Shown: one piece after another, positions 1 through 7,983 of the stretch
How positions within the stretch are numbered: the first letter of the stretch is position 1
Layout of the letters: every line of letters starts with the position of its first letter
Source: Thermaceae bacterium
GTDB lineage: Bacteria; Deinococcota; Deinococci; Deinococcales; Marinithermaceae
DNA: 35,893 nt
Direction: 5' to 3'
Assembly (NCBI GenBank): GCA_015488545.1
Contig: WFNN01000052.1
Coordinates: 1 to 35,893, forward strand
Position numbers and translations under genes: made by a program
Notes under the pieces: model-generated
The model's database searches: none
What the model saw: the letters and a program-made list of their open reading frames with translations, nothing else
What the model was told of the DNA's origin: nothing

Positions 1-908
1 ATTCCCACCGCCGCCGCCTCGGCCTTGGCCGGGGCCAGGGCCTCGGGGCTCCAAGACGGAACCGGGATTCGCACCGCCTCCACCGGCGGGTTCACCGCTG
101 CGCTTTCAGGGTAGGCCACGAAGACGAGCCCGGCCCCCGCCCGGTAAGCGCCGAGGGTGGCGAGCGCCGGGGCCCCGGTGTAGGTGGCGTACCCCCCGGC
201 AACGAGCACGCGCCCCACCGAGCCTTTGTGGGCGTTCGCAGGCCTCTTGGGAAAAAGCCCGGCGAGAGCGGCGGCGGTGAGGAGCCGCGGTGTCTCGCCC
301 GCCGCCTGAAAGGCGGCTTCGGGCATCCCGATCGGTGCAAGCCAAAGGCTGCCGCCGGCGTCCCGCCCCGGGGAAAAGAGGTTTTCGACCTTCAACCCGG
401 CCAGGACCACCGTGGCGTCGGCCTTAACGTGAGGTGAAAACGGCACCCCGGAGGGCAGGTCCACCGCCACCACCGGGAGGCCGGAGGCGTTCACCACCCG
501 GACCAGCTCGGCCCACGCGCCCTCGAGGGGTCGGGAAAGCCCGGTCCCGAAAAGCGCGTCCACGATGAGATCAAAACCAGCGGGGTCGCGGGGTGGGAAG
601 AGGGGCTCGGGGTGAATGCCGTAGGCGAGGAGGGCCTCGCGCATCCTGGCGGCGTCGCCCCTTGGTCCCTCGGCGGCCCGCACCGCGACCGAATGGCCGA
701 ACTCGGCCAGCCAGCGGGCGGCCACCAGGCCGTCGCCACCGTTGTTCCCTTTCCCGGCCAGCACCAGGACCCGGGCCCTGGGGAAAAGCCGGTGCGCCAC
801 CTCGGCCACCGCCCGCCCAGCCGCCTCCATTAGGAGGAGGCTAGGATAGCCAAGCTCCACCGCCCGGGCATCAACGGCCCGCATCGCCGCCGCGGTAAAA
901 AGACGCAT
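1..908 (-). CDS. nnr: Bifunctional NAD(P)H-hydrate epimerase/dehydratase Nnr (C-terminus truncated by window edge)
   Basis: Minus-strand translation from ATG at 908: MRLFTAAAMRAVDARAVELGYPSLLLMEAAGRAVAEVAHRLFPRARVLVLAGKGNNGGDGLVAARWLAEFGHSVAV (YjeF_N epimerase). Same frame later reads HKGSVGRVLVAGGYATYTGAPALATLGAYRAGAGLVFVAYPES (dehydratase domain). Not in the ORF track because it is open at the edge. Confidence 0.93.
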   Translation of the reverse strand, partial: MRLFTAAAMRAVDARAVELGYPSLLLMEAAGRAVAEVAHRLFPRARVLVLAGKGNNGGDGLVAARWLAEFGHSVAVRAAEGPRGDAARMREALLAYGIHPEPLFPPRDPAGFDLIVDALFGTGLSRPLEGAWAELVRVVNASGLPVVAVDLPSGVPFSPHVKADATVVLAGLKVENLFSPGRDAGGSLWLAPIGMPEAAFQAAGETPRLLTAAALAGLFPKRPANAHKGSVGRVLVAGGYATYTGAPALATLGAYRAGAGLVFVAYPESAAVNPPVEAVRIPVPSWSPEALAPAKAEAAAVG

Positions 909-1942
909 CAGCTCACCTCCTTGCCCCGGGCCATCGCCTCCAGCAGGTGAAGGGCCTCGCGGGTACCCAGCACGATCAGCTGGTCACCGGGCTTCAAAAC
1001 ATAGTCGCCCGGAGGGTTCACCACCGGCTCGCCACCCCGTATAACCGCCAAAACGGTGACGTCGAACTTGCGACGAATGTCCAGATCGGCGAGGCTTCGC
1101 TCCGCCATCTGGCTTTCGGGTTCGACCAGGATGTCCTCGATCGAAAGCGGGGCGCCGCCCTTTCTAAGGGTGGTTTCCAGGAAGTCCACCACCACCGGGT
1201 GAATCACCAGGTTGGCGAGCCGCTGGCCACCGACTGCGTAGGGGTCGATGACCTTGTTGGCCCCGGCGCGAAGCATCTTGGGTATTACCGAGGTGGCCTC
1301 GGCCCGGGCTACGATAAAAAGCCTGGGGGCCAACCCACGAGCGGTAAGGACGATGAAGAGGTTGTCGGCGTCGGATCCGGTGGCCACGATCAGCCCCCGG
1401 GCCCGGGTTACCCCGGCCCTCTTTAGCACCGCATCCTCGCTGGCGTCGCCCTCGAGCACCGTGACCCCCTCGGCCAGCGCCCGGCGCACCCGCTCCGGGT
1501 TCCGCTCCACCACCACAAAGGGGGTCTGGTTCTCCTTGAGGGCTTCGGCGGCCTGCCGCCCCACCCGGCCGTAGCCCACCACGATCACGTGATCCCTTAG
1601 CTTCTCCACCTTGCGCTCCATCAACCGTAGCCTCCGGCTCTCGGCGCCCTCCTCCACTAGGTAATCCATGAACACGCCGAAGGCGTAGAAAAGGCTCATG
1701 ATACCGGCGGTGCCCACGTACATGGTAAAGATCCGCTCAACTGGGGTCCGCAGCGGGTAGACCTCCTGGTAACCGATCGTGGTCATGGTGAGGAAAACCA
1801 TGTACAGGGCGTCGAGCAGGGTGGCATGGTGCGGCCGCCAGAGCCAGAGGTACCCCAAGGTGCCGGTGACCGCTACCGCCAGCACCAACGCCACCGGGAG
1901 GCGGAGCCGCTCCCTTAGGGTCTCCCTTTCCGCACCGTCCAC
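908..1942 (-). CDS. Potassium channel / TrkA-N (RCK) domain protein
   Basis: N-terminal TM-pore-TM segment with filter-like TMTTIGYQEVYPL, then Rossmann RCK HVIVVGYGRVGRQAAEAL and a TrkA-C domain. Stop overlaps the nnr start. Confidence 0.88.
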   Translation of the reverse strand: MDGAERETLRERLRLPVALVLAVAVTGTLGYLWLWRPHHATLLDALYMVFLTMTTIGYQEVYPLRTPVERIFTMYVGTAGIMSLFYAFGVFMDYLVEEGAESRRLRLMERKVEKLRDHVIVVGYGRVGRQAAEALKENQTPFVVVERNPERVRRALAEGVTVLEGDASEDAVLKRAGVTRARGLIVATGSDADNLFIVLTARGLAPRLFIVARAEATSVIPKMLRAGANKVIDPYAVGGQRLANLVIHPVVVDFLETTLRKGGAPLSIEDILVEPESQMAERSLADLDIRRKFDVTVLAVIRGGEPVVNPPGDYVLKPGDQLIVLGTREALHLLEAMARGKEVS

Positions 1943-1955
1943 CCCGGACCGAGCT

Positions 1956-1967
1956 TACGATAAAACC
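1956..1967 (+). promoter_or_regulatory. Candidate leaderless-type -10 element (TACGAT-N6-GTG) for the sir2 gene
   Basis: TANNNT hexamer TACGAT (1956-1961) six bases before the GTG start at 1968; no Shine-Dalgarno sequence in the gap. Confidence 0.45.
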
Positions 1968-2699
1968 GTGGAACGGCTGAAGGAGGCCCGCGAGCGGATT
2001 CGGGCCGCTCGGCGCGTGGCGGTGCTTACCGGGGCCGGCATCAGCGCCCCTTCGGGCATTCCCACCTTCCGCGACCCTGGCGGCCTTTGGAAAAATTTCC
2101 GCCTCGAGGACTACGCCACCCCGGAAGGGTTTAAGAAAAACCCCGAAGAGGTCTGGCGCTGGTACGCCTGGCGCTACAAAAAGATTCGCGAGGCAAAGCC
2201 CAACCCCGCCCATCACCTCCTGGCCGAATTGGAACGGGAAAAGGGCGAGGGGTTTTTACTGGTCACCCAGAACATCGACGGCCTCCACCAGCGGGCCGGC
2301 TCGGAGCGTGTGGTCGAGCTCCACGGCAGCATCCACCGAGCCCGGTGCACGGTTTGCGATTTCCGGACCGAGCTCCCTGCGCCCGAGAAGCTAGAAAACC
2401 ACCTCCAGCCCAAATGCCCGATGTGCGGTGCCCTCCTGCGCCCTGACGTGGTCTGGTTCGGGGAGTACCTGCCTCCGGGGGCGCTGGAGATGGCGCAGAC
2501 CGCCTTCGCCTCGGCCGAAGTGGCGATGGTGGTGGGCACCTCGGCGGTGGTGGAACCGGCCGCCAGCCTGGGGCGGCTGGCCAAGCACGCCGGGGCCTAT
2601 TTGATCGAGGTCAACCCCGAGAATACCCCGCTCACCCTCCTGGCCGACCTCGCCCTGCGGGAGGGAGCGGTGGAGGGGCTCGCCCGCCTGCTCCGTTAA
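1968..2699 (+). CDS. NAD-dependent protein deacylase, Sir2 family
   Basis: VAVLTGAGISAPSGIPTFRD, TQNIDGLHQRAGS, VELHGS, zinc Cys pairs (RCTVC...CPMCG), RPDVVWFGE. GTG start at 1968 preferred over the upstream end of the ORF. Confidence 0.95.
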   Translation: MERLKEARERIRAARRVAVLTGAGISAPSGIPTFRDPGGLWKNFRLEDYATPEGFKKNPEEVWRWYAWRYKKIREAKPNPAHHLLAELEREKGEGFLLVTQNIDGLHQRAGSERVVELHGSIHRARCTVCDFRTELPAPEKLENHLQPKCPMCGALLRPDVVWFGEYLPPGALEMAQTAFASAEVAMVVGTSAVVEPAASLGRLAKHAGAYLIEVNPENTPLTLLADLALREGAVEGLARLLR

Positions 2700-3109
2700 G
2701 GGCAAGCGGTGCCCGGAGCCGAACGAGCCGGCCGGGAAGTCGCGTAAAGGCCTTTACCCGAACTCGCTGCGTACCACCGGGAACCCCAACGATGGCGGGC
2801 CATAAGGCAGTAGCGCTCGCCCCCCTCCAAGACCACCAGATCGAGCTGCGGCAAAGGTGCCCTAAGACCGGCACCCATCAACGCGCGACGGTTGGTGGCG
2901 TAGCCCCCGTGCTCGCTGGCGTACACCTCGTCAGCGGCGACCGCCTGCCGGAGGTAGGCTATCGCGGCCGCGTCATAGGCGCGGCGACGGGCACCCAGGA
3001 ACGAGGGAAGCGCAAGGGCCACGAGCACTCCCAGAACGGTCAAGACCACCAGGACTTCGATGAGGGTAAACCCTGAAAGGGGACGCCCCCACGGTGCCAT
3101 GCCATCCAA
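2696..3109 (-). CDS. Type IV pilin-like protein (prepilin N-terminal cleavage/methylation motif)
   Basis: GFTLIEVLVVLTVLGVLVALALPSFLGARRRAYDAAAIAYLRQAVAADEVYASEHGGYATN; C-terminal Cys pair. Confidence 0.87.
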   Translation of the reverse strand: MDGMAPWGRPLSGFTLIEVLVVLTVLGVLVALALPSFLGARRRAYDAAAIAYLRQAVAADEVYASEHGGYATNRRALMGAGLRAPLPQLDLVVLEGGERYCLMARHRWGSRWYAASSGKGLYATSRPARSAPGTACP

Positions 3110-3115
3110 AGATTA

Positions 3116-3137
3116 GCCCGGGGCGACCTCCCCGGGC
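3116..3137. other. Perfect GC-rich inverted repeat between der and the pilin gene
   Basis: GCCCGGGG-cgacct-CCCCGGGC; no T-tract on the transcribed (minus) strand 3' side. Confidence 0.6.
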
Positions 3138-3149
3138 AAAAACCCTTGG

Positions 3150-4448
3150 CTACGCGGAAGCCTTGCGCCCTCGAAAGACCAGCCGGAAGGGCACCCGGGG
3201 AAAGCCCAGGTCCTCCCGGATTCGGTTCCTCAGGTAGTTTTCGAACGCCCGGGTCACGAAGTCGGGTTCGTTGACAAAGAACACGAAAGTTGGGGGGTTG
3301 GTCTCGGCCTGGGTGGCGTAAAAGATCTTCAGAGGGCGACCACGGAAATTGGGCACCCGGGTCTGGGCCAGCCAGAGCTGCACTCGCCGGTTAAGTTCTC
3401 CGGTCTCCACCCGCTGCCGGGCCTCCTCGTGCAGCTCGCTGGCGAGGGCCAGGACCCTTGTGAGGTTTTCGCCGGTCCTGGCCGAGACAAAGGCCATAGG
3501 GAGGTGCGCCAGGTGCGCCAATCGCTCCTTGAGTTTCCGGCGGACCCGCCGGCGTTCCTCCTTCGGGACCCGGTCCCACTTGGTGACCACCAAAAGCACC
3601 GGGCGGCCGGCCTCGAAGGCCTCGTTGGCCAGTTTGAGTTCGCGGTCGCCAACCTCGAAGGGGTCCACCACCAACGCCACCACATCGGCCTCGCGAACGA
3701 CGCGCCGGGCTCTCTGAATGGCGAACCACTCCACCGCGGTCTCGGGGCGCTTGCGTATCCCGGCGGTATCCACCAGGACAAAGCGCCGGCCAGCAAAGTC
3801 GAGGACCACGTCGATCGCGTCCCGGGTGGTGCCGGGCTCGTCGGCGACAATCACCCGGTCCTCCCCCAAAAGGGCGTTGAGCAGCGAGGACTTACCGGCG
3901 TTTGGCCGCCCGATGATGGCAAGCCGCAGCGGAGCCACCTCGCCCTCGTCGGCGTCCTGGTAAACGGGAAGCCTTTCCCAAATCTTTTCGACTAGCGCAT
4001 CCAGCCCCCGCCGGTGTTCCACCGAAGTGGGAACCGGCTCGCCAAAACCCAGGGCAAAAAGCTCACCCAGGTAGGCTTCGTGCTTTTCATGGTCCACCTT
4101 GGTCGCCACCAGCACCACCGGCTTTTGCTTTTTGCGCAGGTACTCGGCGACCGCGTAGTCGGCCTCGGTGAGCTCCGCCCGGCCATCGACCAGAAAAAGC
4201 ACCAGGTCGGCGTCAAGAAGGGCCTGGTCGACCTTGGCCTGGATCTTCTTTTCCCATTTGTCCCCGGACCATACCCCGCCGGTATCCACCAGCAGAAAGC
4301 GGCCGGTATCGGTCTCGACCACCCCTTCCTTGAGGTCACGGGTGACACCGGGCTCGTCGGCCACCACCGCGTCGCGGCGCCCGATCAGGCGGTTAAAGAG
4401 ACTGGATTTGCCGACGTTGGGCCGGCCTACGATCACGACCTTCTTCAT
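3150..4448 (-). CDS. der: Ribosome biogenesis GTPase Der (EngA), tandem G domains
   Basis: Two G1 motifs (GRPNVGKSSLFNRL and GRPNAGKSSLLNALL), DTGG / DTAGI G3 motifs, C-terminal KH-like PPTFVFFVNEPDFVTRAFENYLRNRIREDLGF. Confidence 0.97.
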   Translation of the reverse strand: MKKVVIVGRPNVGKSSLFNRLIGRRDAVVADEPGVTRDLKEGVVETDTGRFLLVDTGGVWSGDKWEKKIQAKVDQALLDADLVLFLVDGRAELTEADYAVAEYLRKKQKPVVLVATKVDHEKHEAYLGELFALGFGEPVPTSVEHRRGLDALVEKIWERLPVYQDADEGEVAPLRLAIIGRPNAGKSSLLNALLGEDRVIVADEPGTTRDAIDVVLDFAGRRFVLVDTAGIRKRPETAVEWFAIQRARRVVREADVVALVVDPFEVGDRELKLANEAFEAGRPVLLVVTKWDRVPKEERRRVRRKLKERLAHLAHLPMAFVSARTGENLTRVLALASELHEEARQRVETGELNRRVQLWLAQTRVPNFRGRPLKIFYATQAETNPPTFVFFVNEPDFVTRAFENYLRNRIREDLGFPRVPFRLVFRGRKASA

Positions 4449-4517
4449 GGCTTCCTCCGGCCGCTGGCCGAAGCCCCATTGTACCCCATGGAATGGGGAA
4501 AGAAAAGCCGCGTTCGG

Positions 4518-4546
4518 TTGACGCCCCCCCTGCCCTTGGCTAAGAT
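4518..4546 (+). promoter_or_regulatory. Sigma70-type promoter for tRNA-Met
   Basis: TTGACG (4518-4523) - 17 bp - TAAGAT (4541-4546), upstream of the tRNA at 4560. Confidence 0.7.
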
Positions 4547-4559
4547 GATGGGCGCGTGC

Positions 4560-4636
4560 GGCGGTGTAGCTCAGCTGGTTAGAGCACGCGACTCATAATC
4601 GCGGAGTCGGCGGTTCGAGTCCGCCCACCGCCACCA
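4560..4636 (+). tRNA. tRNA-Met (anticodon CAT)
   Basis: Acceptor GGCGGTG/CACCGCC, D-arm GCTC/GAGC, anticodon stem CGCGA/TCGCG with loop CTCATAA, T-arm GGCGG TTCGAGT CCGCC, encoded ACCA. An elongator Met versus Ile2 (CAT) identity is not separable by eye. Confidence 0.95.
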
Positions 4637-4639
4637 AAG

Positions 4640-4668
4640 GCCGGGCCTATAGGCCCGGCACCGTTTTT
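4640..4668 (+). terminator. Rho-independent terminator after tRNA-Met
   Basis: GCCGGGCCTATAGGCCCGGC hairpin then accgTTTTT. Confidence 0.85.
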
Positions 4669-4720
4669 GCACTAGGCCCGCTTGGAAAACCGGGCGAATA
4701 CCCCAGCGAACCGGGACCGA

Positions 4721-5674
4721 TCAGAGCCTTCCGGCCAAGAACGCTTCCCGGAAAGCACGCGCGGTCTCGGCTATGCCCGCCTCGAAGGACCGCGTCACCC
4801 GCCAGCCCTCGGCCTTGAGCTTCGACGGGTCAAGAACGCTGCGGTAAAGGTCACCGGGCCGGCGCCCGGCGTACCGTACCTCGGGTTCGGCCTCGAGGGC
4901 CCGGGCGATGGTCCAGAGCACCTCCTCGGTGGTGTGCCCCTCGCCAGTACCGACGTTGTAAACGCCCAGAAGCCCCCTTTCGGCGGCCAGCAGGTTGGCC
5001 GCAACCACGTCGACGACGTGCACGTAGTCGCGAATGCCGCCGGCATCCCCGAGCGTCTCGCCGGCGAAGAGGGTACAGGGCTCGCCCTTCAGGATACGGG
5101 TCGCGAAAATCGCCACCACTCCAGCCTCGCCGTGGGGGTTTTGGCGGGGGCCGTAGACGTTGCCGTAGCGGAGCGAGGTGTAGGAAAGGCCGAACTCGGC
5201 CCGGAAGACCTCGAGGTAGTACTCGAACCCCGCCTTGCTGGCGGCGTAGGGGCTTTGGGGCCGGGGCAGCCAGTCCTCGCGCGCCCTTTCCCCTTCCGGC
5301 ACCTCGCCGTAGATCGCCCCTCCGGTGGAGGCGAAGACGAAGTGGCGGACGCCCGTCTCTTTGGCAGCCTCGAGCACGTTGAGCCCGCCAAGCAGGTTGA
5401 CGCTAGCGTCGTAGTGGGGGTCCTTGACGCTCACCGAAACCGAGGCCTGGGCCGCCTGGTGGAAGACAAGCTCGGGAGCGAAGGCCCGGAAGACCTCGAA
5501 AACCCCCTCGCGGTCCCGGATGTCGAGCCGATGAAAACGGGCTTTCGGGTTCAGGTTCTGCTCCAATCCCGAGGAGAGGTCGTCGAGGGCCAGCACCTCC
5601 GCCCCCCGGTCCACGAGGGCGTCCACCAGGTGGCTACCGATGAAGCCGGCGCCGCCGGTAACGATCGCACGCAT
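4721..5674 (-). CDS. NAD-dependent epimerase/dehydratase (UDP-glucose 4-epimerase-like)
   Basis: VTGGAGFIGSHLVDAL, FHQAAQASVSVSV, FASTGGAIYG, SPYAASKAGFEYYL, LRYGNVYGPRQNPHGEAGVVAIF, RDYVHVVDV. Confidence 0.92.
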   Translation of the reverse strand: MRAIVTGGAGFIGSHLVDALVDRGAEVLALDDLSSGLEQNLNPKARFHRLDIRDREGVFEVFRAFAPELVFHQAAQASVSVSVKDPHYDASVNLLGGLNVLEAAKETGVRHFVFASTGGAIYGEVPEGERAREDWLPRPQSPYAASKAGFEYYLEVFRAEFGLSYTSLRYGNVYGPRQNPHGEAGVVAIFATRILKGEPCTLFAGETLGDAGGIRDYVHVVDVVAANLLAAERGLLGVYNVGTGEGHTTEEVLWTIARALEAEPEVRYAGRRPGDLYRSVLDPSKLKAEGWRVTRSFEAGIAETARAFREAFLAGRL

Positions 5675-5690
5675 GGGGGCATTCTACGCC

Positions 5691-6602
5691 CTAGACGTAG
5701 CCGAGGGCGTGGAGAATGGCCCAAAGGTAGCCGGCTTTCGGTGGCCCTTTCAGTCCGAGCGCTTTGGCTACCGCTTCACCGAGTTCTTTCGGCCCCTGGG
5801 GCGATATACCGGCCTCGATCAGCTCAACGGCCTTTTTAACGTACTTTACGGGAAGCCCCTCTTTCTTGCCATTGGCCAGCGCAAGGTAGAGCGTATTCCC
5901 CGGCTTGGAGAGTCCCACGACGGTAAGCGTTTGGTTTTCCTTGGTGGTCAAGACCCGCCCTGTGAGCCCTTTTAAACGCTCTTCCAAGTTCACGGAACGA
6001 TCGCTTGCCTCCAAACCTACCGAGTCGAAGGTTAGTACCCCCACCCAGAGCTCCCCCGGCCCGTGCACCCCCTTCACCATAATCTGGCCGATATCCGCCG
6101 ACTTGCTGGGACCGGAGTGAAGGGCGAGGGCGGACACGCCGCCCCCCCGCAGCCGACGCAGGGCCTCTAGGAGCGAACCAAAAAGGTCACCGGCAAAAAG
6201 CCAAACCAGGTGCCGGGGCACGAGCAACTGCCCCCGGCGCCCCTCGCGGGCGGTGAGCACCACGCTGCCGGTTTCGGCCACCCCGGCCAAAGCTAGGCTC
6301 ACGCCAAGCCTGGCCCGTTCGGGCTCGGCCAGAGGCAGGCGGGGTCGCAGGGCTTCCGGCACCCCGGCCCCGGCCCAGGCGCTTTGGAGGCCGGACTCGG
6401 CCTCGGCAAGGAACCCCCGCGCCTCCTCCAGCGAATCGAGCCGCGCCACCCGGGCGCCTGCGGCCTCTAGTCGCGTTCGAAAAAGGGCGAAGGCTTCCTC
6501 GGGGTCGCGTTCCTCAGGCGCGATAACCGCCGGCAGCGCGGCCTCTGGCCGGCCGGTCAGCGCCCGCCGCACCCGGTAAAGGACCCTATCCCTCGCGCTC
6601 AT
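5691..6602 (-). CDS. lutC: LUD-domain lactate utilization protein (LutC-like) with an extra ~110 aa C-terminal domain
   Basis: LUD features (AETGSVVLTAREGRRGQLLVPRHLVWL, GPSKSADIGQIMVKGVHGPGELWVGVL) directly downstream of lutB; C-terminal region not recognised. Confidence 0.82.
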   Translation of the reverse strand: MSARDRVLYRVRRALTGRPEAALPAVIAPEERDPEEAFALFRTRLEAAGARVARLDSLEEARGFLAEAESGLQSAWAGAGVPEALRPRLPLAEPERARLGVSLALAGVAETGSVVLTAREGRRGQLLVPRHLVWLFAGDLFGSLLEALRRLRGGGVSALALHSGPSKSADIGQIMVKGVHGPGELWVGVLTFDSVGLEASDRSVNLEERLKGLTGRVLTTKENQTLTVVGLSKPGNTLYLALANGKKEGLPVKYVKKAVELIEAGISPQGPKELGEAVAKALGLKGPPKAGYLWAILHALGYV

Positions 6603-7983
6603 CCTTGATCTCCTCCCAGAGCTCGTGGAAGGGCCTCGGGCTGGGCCGAAGGCCAGAGCGGAGGCGGGTCCAGGCCCGAACCAGGGGCAGCCGCTCGCTC
6701 TCGAGGGCCCCGGGAAACGCCCGCATCGCCTTGGAAGCGAGCCGGTAGGCCCGGGGCCGCACCACGGCCTCGGCGTAGGCCCGGACCATTGCCTTTTCCA
6801 TCGGCAGGAGAAGCCCCTCCTCGGCGGCCCGGTGCCGCCAGGTCAAAAGGAGCTTCGGAATCGGGATCTTCACCGGGCAGACCTCGGCGCAGGCGCCGCA
6901 AAGGGTGCTGGCGTGGTAAAGGGGGTAGGCCTCACCGGGGCCAAGCAGGGCGGGGGCTAGCACCTCGCCGATCGGCCCGGAATAGACGAAGCCGAAGGGA
7001 TGCCCGCCGGTCTGGCGGTAGACCGGGCACGCGTTCAGGCAGGCGCCGCAGCGAATACAGCGGAGCACCTCGCTGGCCTCGAGGTCGGCCAAGGCGGCGG
7101 TCCGGCCGTTGTCCACCAGCACCACGTGGACCTCTTCGGGGCCGTCGGTCTCGCCTTCCCGCCGGGGCCCATCGATCAGGCTGACAAAGGTGCCGATGGG
7201 CTGCCCGGTGGCCGCCCGGGCCAGCAGCTGCAAAAAGACCGCCAGGTCCTCGAAACGGGGCAGGAGCTTTTCGATCCCCACCAGGGCCACGTGCACCCGC
7301 GGCAGGCTGGTGGAAAGGCGAATGTTCCCCTCGTTCTCGACGAGGACGACGGTTCCGGTTTCGGCCACCAGGAAGTTGGCCCCGCTGATGCCGAGCTCGG
7401 CGGTGAGGAACTTCTCCCGCAGGAAAGCGCGGGCGGCCGCTGCCAGCGCCTCGGGGCTGGCGTCTGGCGGGGTACCCAAGCGTTCCGCGAAGAGCCTGCG
7501 AATCTCCGCCAGGCTTTTGTGGATCGCAGGCCCCACGATGTGGGAGGGGGGCTCACCGGCCAGCTGAATGATGAACTCGCCGAGATCGGTCTCGTAGACC
7601 TCCACCCCCTGGGCCTCCAAGAAGGCGTTCACCCCGAGCTCCTCGCTGAGCATGCTCTTGGCCTTGACCGCCCGTCGTACCCCGTGGGCCCGGACGATCT
7701 CGCCGAGCACCCGGTGCACGTCCTCGGGGCCCTCCGCCCAGTGAACCCGAACCCCGTTTTCGGTAAGGCGGGCCTCGGCGGCCTCGAGGTAGTCGGCAAG
7801 GCGCGAGAGCAAGTGGTCCTTCACCCCCTTGGCGTAGGTCCGCCAGGCCTCCGCCGGCGCCTCGGCGTAGGCCCGGGCCCGGTTCCGGTCGAAGTGCAAC
7901 GCCGCCCGGGTCACCGATTCCCGCACCTCTGGCCGTTGCTCGATCAGCTCGGCGGCCCGCCGGGGGTAGTCACGAAGCGCCAC
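6586..7983 (-). CDS. lutB: LutB-type iron-sulfur protein (LUD domain plus two 4Fe-4S motifs)
   Basis: SGANFLVAETGTVVLVENEGN; CIRCGACLNACPVYRQTGGHPFGFVYSGPIGEVLAPAL; CGACAEVCPVKIPIPKLLL. Confidence 0.95.
   Translation of the reverse strand: MALRDYPRRAAELIEQRPEVRESVTRAALHFDRNRARAYAEAPAEAWRTYAKGVKDHLLSRLADYLEAAEARLTENGVRVHWAEGPEDVHRVLGEIVRAHGVRRAVKAKSMLSEELGVNAFLEAQGVEVYETDLGEFIIQLAGEPPSHIVGPAIHKSLAEIRRLFAERLGTPPDASPEALAAAARAFLREKFLTAELGISGANFLVAETGTVVLVENEGNIRLSTSLPRVHVALVGIEKLLPRFEDLAVFLQLLARAATGQPIGTFVSLIDGPRREGETDGPEEVHVVLVDNGRTAALADLEASEVLRCIRCGACLNACPVYRQTGGHPFGFVYSGPIGEVLAPALLGPGEAYPLYHASTLCGACAEVCPVKIPIPKLLLTWRHRAAEEGLLLPMEKAMVRAYAEAVVRPRAYRLASKAMRAFPGALESERLPLVRAWTRLRSGLRPSPRPFHELWEEIKDEREG

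Noticed and set aside
4474-4498. CCCCATT...AATGGGG inverted repeat and TACAAT upstream of der as a regulated promoter
   Set aside because: TACAAT on the minus strand could be a -10, but no matching -35, and the repeat is short enough to be chance.
4682-5839. 385-aa plus-strand ORF antisense to galE
   Set aside because: Gly/Val/Glu/Arg-biased product with no recognisable motif, fully opposite a strong GalE-like gene; typical shadow ORF of high-GC DNA.
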